Of a stretch of DNA of 64,000 nucleotides, positions 48,317 to 58,893 are shown piece by piece (within the stretch, counting starts at the first letter, position 1; every line of letters starts with the position of its first letter). This DNA comes from Mesodorylaimus sp. YZB2_4 (Eukaryota > Nematoda > Enoplea > Dorylaimida > Dorylaimidae). Below the pieces are notes generated by a model that saw only the letters and a list, made by a program, of their open reading frames with translations, searched no databases and was not told where the DNA came from. The stretch lies in the NCBI GenBank assembly GCA_030248295.1, contig JASANH010000499.1:558001-622000 (forward strand). Direction: 5' to 3'. The position numbers and the translations under genes were made by a program.

Positions 48317-49300
48317 CTAATGGAGCGACAGAGGCTCAACTTGATTCGAGTGCTTCATCAGAATGGTTTCCAGACTGCCACGAAACTCCTTACATTTCAG
48401 AGTCAAAACACAAAAATCTATGCACGGCATGCCTGACTTCAGTGCAATCACATACTGACTCGCTCTCTGGAGGTGTATTCCCCCATCAACCACAGAAAAT
48501 GTCGAAGCGATGATTGGTGGTCCAACTCCAAAGATGCAATAAGCTAGGGTCAAATAATTGAACAGTGGCAACAAGCTCAACTGGCGCTTCAAAAATTGAA
48601 CTTGATCCGTCAGGGCCCCTGGGTGAGCGCAATCTCGAGCTGTCAGCAGTTTGCGCTTTTTCCATAGGATGGCCCCGTACATCAAGCCGTAGCAGAGCAC
48701 AGCAGCCACACTCAACACCAAATTAAAGTATGTGAAGAACACACTGTAGACCATGTCAAACGCACTGAACATGTTGTAGCAAGTGATAACGTGCGTGAAT
48801 GGGCGGTGGGTGGTGGCCAGTGCTGTGAGCCCGATAAACACTGCGAACACGGCCGCCCCGATCAAAGCTACTTTGGTCACACAAGCGCTTCGTTGTTTGT
48901 ACTGCAAAGGGAACGCAATGACCAGAAAGCGCTCCAAAGCGATCAGGAACGTCATGACATGACTCGAGGGCGAGCTGGCCGTGGTGGTCATGTACATGAA
49001 CACGCACGATATTCTCTGATAATATTTGGGCAGGAAATTGAAGGCGAATCCGATGTAGTGCAGGCCATTGGTGAAGTAGCCGATGGCTCCCACCCAACTA
49101 TACACGGCGTGGGCTGCTATCAAGTAGAAGCAGGGTGTGCGCAGGGATTTGTTCTTCATGACCACAAGCACAGTGATCACATTGCTTATCATACCCAAGA
49201 AACCGACCACAAACGAGACAATGCCACATGCCAGGAATTCCTTCCAATCGGGCTGTTCCACTTTGGCGAGGGAATCATTCACAGACAACTCGCCCAACAT
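48317..49300 (-). CDS. Srsx-type serpentine chemoreceptor (intact)
   Basis: An uninterrupted 327-aa frame from ATG at 49300 to TAG. Seven hydrophobic helices: TM1 GIVSFVVGFLGMIS with VITVLVV; TM2 FYLIAAHAVYSWVGA; TM3 region ISCVFMYM; the ALERFLVIAFPLQY motif (the DRY-like position, here E-R-F) at the end of TM3; TM4 AAVFAVFIGL; TM5 FFTYFNLVLSVAAVLC; TM6 YLTLAYCIFGVGPP; TM7 ALKSGMPCIDFCVLTLKCKEFR. Length and the C-I-D-F end fit the nematode Srsx family of candidate olfactory GPCRs in sensory neuron membranes. It is the only intact member of the four in this window. An AG at TTTCTAG just upstream leaves open an earlier coding exon, but ATG 49300 gives a full-length protein. Ligand unknown. Confidence 0.9.
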   Translation of the reverse strand: MLGELSVNDSLAKVEQPDWKEFLACGIVSFVVGFLGMISNVITVLVVMKNKSLRTPCFYLIAAHAVYSWVGAIGYFTNGLHYIGFAFNFLPKYYQRISCVFMYMTTTASSPSSHVMTFLIALERFLVIAFPLQYKQRSACVTKVALIGAAVFAVFIGLTALATTHRPFTHVITCYNMFSAFDMVYSVFFTYFNLVLSVAAVLCYGLMYGAILWKKRKLLTARDCAHPGALTDQVQFLKRQLSLLPLFNYLTLAYCIFGVGPPIIASTFSVVDGGIHLQRASQYVIALKSGMPCIDFCVLTLKCKEFRGSLETILMKHSNQVEPLSLH

Positions 49301-51480
49301 GGCAGCGGCTTTCTCGACTTTTCCAAACACGGCGAGCCTAGAAAATGATTGAAACTTGCTGACTGCTCATTTATATACGCACGGAGGAAAGGGCCGTTCT
49401 GCCTAGTCCGTAGGCGTAGATCCAGAAAATGGCCTACCTGCTTATATTCCCTTTGCGTTGACACATCTGAATGATGCCCATTGTAGACTTGTTGTGCACA
49501 TCAAAAGTCACGTTCCTATATGTGCATGTGATAAACACCTAACATGTTCTACTGCTTACGGCTTGCCTTGTTTTACGTAAAGAGGCTAACTAATTAGGAC
49601 TCTCTTCTCCTGGAGTAATCGGTCGGAGGACGGTGCGAGAAATCACCAGAAATTTTATAAATAACTAGTCGCACGAAACGTGCTAGCTAACATTCATTTC
49701 CATCCCACGCCTAGTTCACAGGACTTTGTCAGCTCAGTTACGTTCCATAAAGACTGTCGTAAGCTTCTGTCTTCGACTGCACCGAAGGCTTTATGCATAG
49801 GTACTGTGGGAAAATTACACAGAACAACAGTGAGAGATAATTCGAAGTATGTTTTAAGAACACACTCTTGGCCTTCAGGTACTTTTGCAGGTGTGCCGCT
49901 CTTGTGTTTCCTCTTTCCACCCCACAATGATGGTGCAGCGCGGTGCTTCCTTACCCTCCGCGTCAGATAAGGTGAGTTTCCTTCAGCCAATAAATACGGA
50001 TCCGTCCGCACCCCTCTGTTCCTTGATTTTAACTGTAATCAAGCCCTGTAACCAATGCACTCGACCGAAGTCAACTGGACAAGAACTCTGACTGGAGCAA
50101 GTCTTGCGGCTATACCTGCGGCTGAAACATCAACCTGATGGGTTGACGTTCTCAGCTAGGCAAGATCAAGTTACTCTCTCCCGCTTGGCCAAGCTTACCA
50201 GGCTCAAGGGTTACACAATAACTACAATCTGACACCATAGTTTACTAACAACCAGCACGATAAAGCCTAGCACTTCCAGTCTAGTGATGCATAGACTCAA
50301 CATACTCGTCCTCAGCGAAAGAAACGAGATAGGAACAATATAGGAGAGCTGGCATTGACTATGTGGACAAAAATATGACAAATGTCTGGACTAGTCCAGG
50401 GCGTTACGCGAAATGTAGCGACAAAAAAGAGGTGCTACAAAAAAGCGGTGCCAGACAAAAAAGCGGGGACAAATAAGGGACCAGAGTGTCGAGTGGACCA
50501 ACACCCAGAAATGTAGCACCACAGAAGAGCCTTTCCCTTCAAAACACATTTGAATCCTAAACACGCGCGTGCTTTTCGAATAAACCGACAAAAACCAGCA
50601 GCCAGTAGGAGTGACGAGGACCTTATTTTTGCACTTCGTGTTTAGCACACGTGTTTGAATAATCATATACGACTATCTATATTTGAAAAATTAATGCCAC
50701 AGAAATTTCTGAGAAAGATTCATGATGTACTGTATAGCTCTCTCTCCCTCACCTTCTGATCCGATTGCCCTTTGCTCGTCTTCCTAAAAGTGTAGACTTC
50801 AGTTTCATGAGGCTGTTGTATGAGTGCTCTGACTAACTGTAAAGGCCTTCCACTCAAAAACATGTTTTTCATTTTTCAAATTAAGCCCACACAGGCTGAA
50901 TTATCCAGATTTCCCGGGGGGTACAAGATGCTGTAGCCTATTTATTCATCATTTCCCTTTCCATACGGGAAATGAAATCCCAGGTCTGTAAGATGATAGC
51001 TTACAGTCGCGTCGTCGGCATTTCAATTTGTATTCCATTTCCTCATCAAATGTTTTTGCTCTTATTTCGCACTTGAAGTGCGGAAAAATCTCGTAGTTTT
51101 CTTATCAGTTTCATGAACAGCGTTTGGCTCGTCGCAGCACAAATTCAAGAGGGCCTGCGCGGAAAATCGAAAAGCCCCAACTGGTCGTGACAACTTTGGC
51201 CTTCGCAAATTCTGATGACAATAAACTGTCATAAAAAAGCTGTTCTGATTACCCCTGCCGCGAAGAAACTGAAAAGACCATGTAGGTTTTCTGCGCACAG
51301 TATACACGCAGTTGGCTGTTTATGGTAGTGCATATCGTCTTGGTATGCTGTGTACTGGAAACTCAGCCAGCAAATTACTGTGCGCCACACACAAACGCGC
51401 TTCCCCGTTGATCGGACGGTGGCTGACATCTTTGCGCACCCGAGAGCTTGGGAAATGGGCAATAGCAAGGTATACTAGAC
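49301..51480. other. No recognised gene; one TGTAACC-family copy
   Basis: Promoter side of the intact receptor and then intergenic DNA. Only the short element at 50047-50217 is recognisable. 49694-50011 and 50391-50666 are open on single strands without domains. Confidence 0.5.
50047..50217 (+). mobile_element. TGTAACC-family non-autonomous element (171 bp)
   Basis: Starts TGTAACC and ends GGTTACA, with GACCGAAGTCA, CGGCTGAAACATCAACC and TACTCTCTCCCGC in between, the same order as in the copy inside the receptor gene at 58437-58633. Target duplication not visible. Confidence 0.75.
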
Positions 51481-51489
51481 GAAGAGGAG

Positions 51490-53585
51490 CTGGAGAAAGC
51501 AAAGGAATTATGGGTAGGCATAAAACGAGTGAAATTTTAAAAGCTGAATATTTGGAAGTGCGCGATAGGCTTAGAGCTTTTGACAGGGAAGAAGTTAGGA
51601 AGAAGCTGGTGAAGACTCACTTTAGGGATTTAGCGACAGACCAGTTTACACTGACCACTGCTAAACTTATGCAAAAGAATTCGGCTGAAAGCAGAACAGT
51701 GCATGCCATACGTGGGGAAGACGGGTCTTTGTATGAAGACCAGCTCGAGGTTATTGGGAAAATTAGGCGGCAGTATGCCCAGTTGTTCGTGAGCGTTGGG
51801 AAAACTGATGAGAGTGCATCAAGGAATTTTTTGAACCAGCCTCCATATGGGGTGGCGAATGAGGCAGACAGAGAGGATTTTGGAGAGGAGATTGGGGAAG
51901 ACGAGGTAAAGGCTGCCATGCTCTCTTTTTAAGGGAAAAAGTCACCTGGCAGTGATAGGCTGCCGATACAACTTTACACATTATTCCTGGGCGAAATGGG
52001 ATGGATATTGAGCAGGGTATATAGAGCCTCGTCAAGGCTGGGCTACCTTCCTACTACTGTAGTTGTTATTTTGGAATAATTTCACAACTTTACAAAGGCG
52101 AAGGGGATAAAGTGCAAAGATCTAACTGGAGACCTTTGACCATGCTGAATGTTGACTACAAAATCTTGGCGAAGATTCTTGTAATGAGATTGAGGAAAAT
52201 AATGGCTCGATTGTGCATGCTGACCAGACATGCTCTGTGCCAGGAAGGGACATTCGAAACGGGGTCCTGACATTGTATAATGCCGTAGAGTATATTAATG
52301 AGTCAGACATGGGCGCGATACTTCTCTCAGTTGACCACATGACAGCCTTTGACATCGTAGAATGGGAGTATCTATTCTCGGCTCTAAAGTATTTTGGGTT
52401 AGGCAAAGATTTTCATAACTGGATCAAGATAATTTATAAAGCAGGGATGGTAACTACGTCGGTACAAGTGAACGGGTATATATCCTCGCCTTTTCACCCT
52501 AGCAGAGGGATAAGGCAGGGCTGTCGGCTTTATTGTATGTGCTTGTGTCAGAGACTGTCACCAAGTACATCAGGGAAGACCCAACCATAAAAGGCATAGA
52601 TTTATTCGGACAGGAACTAAAAATTAGCAACTATGCGGATGACACGAATTTTTTGGTAACTGACCGTGTCTCGGTAAAGCGCATTTTTGGACTGTACGAG
52701 AAATTTAGGAAAGCATCTGGGGCAACACTGAAACGTGAAAAAACCAAAATTTTGTTACTAGGCTCGATGAATCTGGCTGATATAGAGCAAGACTTGCAAA
52801 CTAATGTGGTCGAGAAAGCAAAAGTTTATGGATTTCAGATTTCCAATGCGGGCATGGAAACAGCAGAAAATTGGACGGCAGTGCGTGAACATATACGGGA
52901 CAATAAGCAGCAAGACACCGCATAGCGATATTTCTTTTTTGGCCGAATTCATGTTTTAAATACGTACTTCCTCTCGAAAGTATGGTATTTAGCATCCATA
53001 ATCGCACCTGAGTCTGATCTCCAACGATATATTGAAAAAAATATCGATGGATATTTCTGGTATCCATCCAAAGCTAATATGGTGAACAAGTACATATTGA
53101 AGACGAGTACAGACCAAGGCGGAGTGGCTTATCCAGATGTAGGCACAAAAGTATTAGCCTTCCGCCTAATGCTTCTGTTGCGTAGACTAGTAGCCAGCCA
53201 GGAAGCAGCTTGGCACAGGGTGTTTGATTTTTTCTTTGAGAAAGTGAAATACGCAAAACTCAATCAGCTGACTAACATCGCCGTGCCTCGACTGTATAAA
53301 GATATCCGCAGGGCTGGTACAACTGCCAAGTTTTGTCTAAGGGACCAGGGTAGTGTGGGATTAGATACAAGAACATACCCGCTGAAACATGTCAAAACCA
53401 AGCTTTTTATAAGTACATAATGGACAATAAAGTGAGCAAGGCCACCTTGGCCATGCAGGAATACTGAAAAGCAAAGTTAGGGAACGATTCAATAGATTTT
53501 GCGGCTTACTGGAAGCTAATCAGGACTAAGAATGTTGACAGACTGACTCGTAGTCTGCACTATGGCTTGCTGTATATCGCGCAGA
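51490..53585 (+). mobile_element. L1/Tx1-like LINE remnant, reverse transcriptase and C terminus
   Basis: A plus-strand non-LTR retrotransposon cut at its 5' end (no endonuclease) and broken by several frameshifts and stops. In order: a charged linker (51510-51900); KSPGSDRLP (about 51938); a NWRPLTMLNVDYKILAKI segment (about 52125-52180); HADQTCSVPGRDIRNG (about 52214); LSVDHMTAFDIVEWEYLF, carrying the first catalytic Asp region (about 52325); GIRQGC (about 52508); NYADDTNF with the YADD box (YADD at 52632-52643); KASGATL; then the C-terminal LSKVWYLASI, YFWYPSK and QGGVAYPD segments. The order and wording fit L1/Tx1-type elements; a closely related clade is possible. Not functional. It lies between two Srsx loci. 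Confidence 0.88.
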
Positions 53586-53618
53586 TTAGTTGCCTATCCA
53601 TAAGAACATAAGCGGCAA

Positions 53619-53632
53619 GGGGGGGGGGGGGG
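53619..53632. repeat. G14 homopolymer
   Basis: Fourteen G just beyond the recognisable 3' end of the LINE remnant. Confidence 0.95.
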
Positions 53633-54877
53633 TGGAGTAATAATATTTTGTTGCAAAAAAGATTCTTTCCTGTTTTCAGCCCCATCACTGTTTAAACACT
53701 TGGAGTGATTCATAAGAGCAGTCTTGTATCACTACAGTACGTGCATAGTAGTGGGTTCTGCAGGAACCTTGGGGTCGACTCATGCACCCGCCACCGAGAG
53801 TATGAAACAGAGATGTGGACGGCCGAATGTCACCATTAAAAACTGCCATCAGACCTTATTCAGAGGAAAAAGTAAGAGCAGGTTTTTCTTTATTTGGGAT
53901 TTGCATTATAATGATTTTGTTTTTCATATTCTGTAGTAGACTGATAGACTGTGCCGATTCTTGGACGTTAGTTCACTCGAATGCTGCCCGCAGTCAGCAT
54001 ACAGCCAGCAAAATTTATAGGGTACCGGTAACAAATGAATCGCACCGTCGCTTGCTTGGATTAATGCTGGATTGAATATTCAACCTGTCGCGGATTGGAG
54101 AGCAACCGCGAGTGATGTAAAGAAGGACGATAGATGATACTTTACACCCGCTAAGCCAGTTATCATGATAGGACGTAGAATCGAGGCCATTTCCGCTTTA
54201 CTGTACGGTCGGTTCGAAAGAATTCTCTATATATAAACGCTAGTTTCGTTACGCACACGCCGCAAACAAGGCACGCGTCCGTCACCAACGACTACCGATT
54301 CACGTCACAAGCCACTCGCCGTTCAAATAATCTCCATTCAAATGAAATAATACATTTCACTGAGCTCGTAAACCAGCAGTTTTTTAACCGCGCGAAGTGG
54401 CAAGCAAATAAGCGAGGGACCATACAAAAATTTCGCAACATTTGTAGAACCCAAAAAATTTTTTGCGCCTTTTTTGGACTGATTTAAAAGGAATTCCACT
54501 TGTAGAATCATAGGAGATTCGGAAAACCCCTCAGTAATCAGCTGCCACGTTCAATTGGTATAAGCAGATATTACCAAACTGTAAACTTACATTTCGGGGT
54601 GGTGGGCCGTCATGAGCATGCAACATCTTCGCGGCTTTTCGCGTGTTATCCTGACTTATCCTAAGCCGCTGTTGTGTCCGAACCCCCCCCCCCCCCTACC
54701 CAAAGTCAGGACAATTACGTCTTAGCTGAGAAGTTATTGACAATATTACTAAAAGTTATAAGCATCCTTTTTTACCGATACATTCAAAATCAGAAAACAT
54801 AGAGTGCATCAACAAGACTACTAAAATATGACACCTAGCAGGTAATAATGCCAGACTGGACATCTTGTCCAGGACTT
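53633..54877. other. No recognised gene
   Basis: AT-balanced intergenic DNA with a C14 run at 54683-54696. No domain, splice series or RNA fold. Confidence 0.5.
54683..54696. repeat. C14 homopolymer
   Basis: Fourteen C on the plus strand. Confidence 0.95.
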
Positions 54878-55915
54878 TCACTTTTCATCCAATCGATTCC
54901 CCAAAGCAGAACTTTTTTCACGTAAATTATTATAGGCTGGGGCGACAGCTGATCCCTTTGCAGTGACTACCTTTTCCAAAGTTGCACGAAATTCTTCACT
55001 TTTCGTCGTCAATACGCAGAAATCGATACATGGCAAAGAAGATTTCAAGACCACAGCATATTGCCCAGCTCTTTGTAAATAACGACCGCCTTCTACTTTC
55101 GATAAAATCAGTGATATCAAAGGCGGTGAGACCCCAAAAATACAATATAAAATCGTTTATGAATTGATCATCGGCAATAATTTCATTTGTCGTTGTAAAA
55201 AGTAATTTAACGACTCCGGCCATGCTTGCTGAGTGTTCGAATTATATTTGGCCTCGTACCGTCTGTAAGTAACCACTGCGTAAATGAAAGCATAATTCGC
55301 AGCTGACATCAGTGAAAAAGTTAATTAAAAATTTGTGTAGCAAGTGACAAAAGTTGAATGCAGAGGTGAAAATAAATTATAACAGTAAACACGAGCAAAG
55401 ATTGGGGCGGGCAAGGTCAATGCACACGCCACAGAGTTTAAAAGACCCACTACAACAGCAACGGCGAGAAATACAAATGCAAATTTCAGACCATTCTTTT
55501 CATACAAAACTGGGAATAGAATTCCTAAGGTGCGATCGATGCTGATCAGAAAAGTGATATTGGAACTTGGTGGGACGCTCAAGAAAAACGAAAGGTACAT
55601 GGCGTAACAAGAAAAACGCGACAAAACCAATGGTAGCATATCGAATGATACACCCAACGAGTGGACACCACTCGTGGCATAGCCTACTGCCATCAGTATG
55701 CAAAGCACGGCATGACCACCGACTAGAATGAAACATGGCGATCTGAGATTACTATTTTTGGTTTTTGCGAGCACGCAAATTATAAAAGAATTAGCGATCA
55801 CACCAGCTGAACCGATCAGGGATGCCTAAATGCCACAGAATACATTCTCGCTCCAGGTTGGAATATCCAGGATATTTCGGACCAAGGAATTATTATTTGA
55901 TTGGTTGTCAGCCAT
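54878..55915 (-). pseudogene. Full-length Srsx receptor with three in-frame stops
   Basis: From ATG at 55915 (MADNQSNNNSLVRN) a single reading frame of 346 codons runs to TGA at 54878 with no frameshift. It is receptor-like throughout: SLIGSAGVIANSFIICVLA (TM1), ILVGGHAVLCILMAVGYA (TM2), SIDRTLGILFPVLYE (TM3 end), FVFLAVAVVVGLLNS (TM4), a TM5 region, LYCIFGVSPPLISLIL (TM6), SLPCIDFCVLTTKSEEFR (TM7). Three stops interrupt it: TAG at 55826-55828 (codon 30, TM1), TAA at 55325-55327 (codon 197, TM5) and TAA at 55157-55159 (codon 253, start of TM6). At the last, the intact paralogue has Leu. No splice signals remove them cleanly. Most likely a young pseudogene; see findings. Confidence 0.85.
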
Positions 55916-57323
55916 TTGAATGTTAGCTTATCTAATCTAGCAGATACCGGAATGGATAGGACTAGCAATTTGATAGTTTATGAAGCGTTTCCGTGGATGC
56001 AGCAAACTCACTGGGGGAAACAATCATTTCTGCCTTTCAGCGAGCGAAAGAATTAACCAGCCAAACTGAGAAATAAAGTGATAGCTAACGGTTGAAATTC
56101 TTCGGTTGACAGCAGCAGGTCGATGACGTTTACGAGTAAGCGGCAACAAACAAAATCCGTCGAGCAAATATTGTAAATGTTAATTAAAAGAAGGTATAAT
56201 CAGAAACTAGGGTCTCTGTGCTCCAATGAAGCAAAATAAAAGGCGGTCTTTGATCTTGTCAATGGCACCAAGCTGTGCTTACAATCAGCTTATGCCTCAT
56301 CCTGACCCACTTTCAGGCTAAGCATTCTTCGAGGGTACGCGAACACAGTCTCTCAAACCTATCCGATTCACATTTGACGATTTTAGAATATATCAAATCG
56401 ATCACTAGAATTCGATTTTCAATTTGCGATTGATTTGGATGAACCAGGTTGTTGTTCAGGGCTTGGGACCCAGCTAATTTGATCGCAGCTCTAGCAACTG
56501 TTTTTCCATGCGTGGCCGGATCCTCGAGGATCAATTTCAATGACGATCAAGTAGGGGGATTCAGCCTAAAGAATATTGAAAACTGTCGTGAGTTGTGCCT
56601 CTCGAACTAATGGCAAATAGCTCTCTTGTTTTGCGTCCATGACCCCGGAGTGCTCGGATGTGCCTTTTTGTCAGTGTCTCCAACAGAGCTAATAGCACCT
56701 GATAGTGGCATCGATTTTTATCACAATTATTCAGAGACCAGCAAAAGTTCCTCAAAAAATATGCTGGGTATATGCACCCAGAGCACCCAAAGTTATTTTT
56801 CAGCTCAAATTTTTGCCTCCTTTGGTTTCCAGAAAATGTCTCTCTCTCTACTTATAGATTCGAGGCTGGCAACTAACCAGAATCTTATGAGTGCCAAGCA
56901 AAAAAAAATTATTTGAATAGTCCTTAAATTTGCTGACGGTTTTAAAAGTGCAAATTTGCCTTCACTCGTATTTATCACCCCATTGTTCAAACGTGGCTTG
57001 CACCTGCGCTCTGCGCCATGGCAATTTGCGTCATGAGGCATTCATACTGATCGAGTAGGCGCTGAAGCTTCAGATGACAGACGCTTTTATTCTGACCTTT
57101 CAAAGGATTGAGAGGGTGCTGTACATACGCACTGTGCCGCGCAATCAGCAAAAACATGGGGATAAGAAATGTCTAACTTGACCATTCTACAATGTTGCGC
57201 TCCGACTTCATAATTTTTAGAACTCATAGTGCATATAAACCAGAATTGTACCCGCGCTTACAGATCACGCAAAATGCGGTTTTTACATAAATCGTTTGGC
57301 GACAAGCGTTGGTTTCGCAAAAT
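55916..57323. other. No recognised gene
   Basis: Spacer between two receptor copies. The minus frame 56540-56313 reads smoothly but starts after a stop, has no ATG or splice acceptor, and matches nothing known to me. Confidence 0.5.
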
Positions 57324-58893
57324 TTATATTAAGGCTGTAGTGGTACAGAAATCAGGATTACCTGATATTGATCGAAGTTGTTGTTGTTGTTGTTTTCCAA
57401 CACAAGAAAGACTTTTCAATTCATTCCTCATTTTCGGTTCTTTCCACATATAAAATAAACAGTTGACACTAAAATGAATCGAAGAGCCCAGTCCGATGTA
57501 TGATCTCATTTTGTCGAGCCCTTGGACTTGCATCGAACCCATAATCAGAATGACCATATTGGGAATTACATAAAGCAGGAGACCGCAAGCGACCACGCAC
57601 GTAATCGCCTTGGTGGCGTCGACTTGTTTCTTCAAATATGTCAGGTTCTGCTGTTGGGTAGCGCCAGCACTTTTCGATAGGCTTCTCATTTTTATTTTCA
57701 TAGTGATGATAGCGAACGGATAGAAAACTAGTATGAAAAAACCAGCAGTCAAGTTAAAATAATTGATAAGAGAATTCAATCTGGCGCTTCGGCTGTGCGA
57801 CCCGACACATCCTTTGGGGTAGTCGTACATATACACGTCCAAGTATGTGGCTAGTGTGCACCCAGAACTGATCAACCGAGCTATTGTAGCAGTGATCAGG
57901 CAGAAACGTTCCTTATTAGAGTACCAACACTTAATGGGGAGCATGATGGCGTGGTCATCCACCGCGATACCGATGGTCATGATTATGGAATACATTATTG
58001 CTGTGGCCCCTGGCGCAGAAAGTATCAACCTGACAATTTGTGGGGTGGTGTAACCAAGCCTGGCAGGCGTAGGATGGAGGTGGCCGACCGAAGTCAGCGG
58101 GACAAAAACCTACAGCTGAAACATCAACCCGAGGGGTTGGCGTCTCCCAGCCAGGAGCCCACTCGCCATGGCCTACTAGGCACCGCGGTTACATTCCTCC
58201 CATCGACAGAAGAAGCGAAAACCCCATCGCTCTTCCCGGAAGGAAGACCTCCCCCCTCCCAATAAGATAGAGGCCCGACCTCACACTGCCTCCGCAGTGC
58301 AGACGGTACTGGGACCAGCTGGCTAGGCTGGCCGTGCCAATGTTGGTCTAAACGCCCTGGTGACGAACATGGGCGCACCCAGCGGTTCGACGGGGACTTA
58401 CACGACTATGGATGGCCCCAAGGTCCGTGACGCCAATGTAACCAAGCCTGGCAGGCGTAGGAGGGAGGTGGCCGACTGAAGTCAGCGGGACAAAAACTCC
58501 GACTGCAGTGGGATAGTCTTGCGACCATACCTACGGCTGAAACATCAATCCGAGGGGTTGGCGTCTCCCAGCCAGGGGAGAGTATCGATTACTCTCTTCC
58601 ACTCGCCATGGCCTACAAGGCACGAGGGTTACAGTGGGAATGGTTAATGTTAAGATTATGATGATAATCGAATTTATCAGCTGCTTAAAACACAAAATAG
58701 CATCGCCTGCAGCTAGTGCTGCTTGTAAATATTTGCAATTTTGCCTCAGTTGAGGACAACGAGTAACCACACACACGACTGAGAAGTTGGCTACGACTCC
58801 AAAAATGCTGATAACTGCGTTGATAACACTGATAAGTGGAAAAGTTGTGGTTGGAACAGGGGTGACAGAAATATTGTTTTGCTGTACATCCAT
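57324..58893 (-). pseudogene. Srsx receptor gene split by a 585-bp element
   Basis: The 5' part (ATG 58893, MDVQQNNISVTP; to about 58638) gives TM1 FGVVANFSVVCVV and TM2. The 3' part (58044-57324) gives the rest: SIIMTIGIAVDDHAIMLPI at TM3, TM4, a TM5 with FNLTAGFFILVFYPFAII, TM6 CVVACGLLLYVIPNMVIL, and TM7 SVNCLFYMWKEPKMRNEL. A polyglutamine stretch (from a GTT repeat on the plus strand) and a short tail follow. Between the parts lies a TGTAACC...GGTTACA element flanked by GTGG on both sides. Taking away the element and one GTGG leaves a continuous frame of 327 codons, the family length. The AG sites I checked near the far end do not restore frame, so it is probably a knockout and not an intron. 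Confidence 0.85.
58049..58633. mobile_element. TGTAACC-family composite element in a receptor gene
   Basis: 585 bp, TGTAACC at the left and GGTTACA at the right, target duplication GTGG (58045-58048 and 58634-58637). Inside are two complete, similar sub-copies in the same orientation, each with its own TGTAACC...GGTTACA ends: 58049-58193 (145 bp) and 58437-58633 (197 bp). Both carry AAGCCTGGCAGGCGTAG, GAAGTCAGCGGGACAAAAAC, GGCTGAAACATCAA and TTGGCGTCTCCCAGCC. The shorter one lacks an internal part. 58194-58436 is unique middle DNA with no coding sense. Confidence 0.88.

Noticed and set aside
48791..49348. 185-codon plus-strand open frame
   Set aside because: Antisense to the intact Srsx gene; rich in His/Glu/Gln and without features.
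56313..56540. 75-codon minus-strand frame that reads like globular protein
   Set aside because: Begins right after an in-frame stop with no ATG and no acceptor AG in a T-rich context; no partner exons found.
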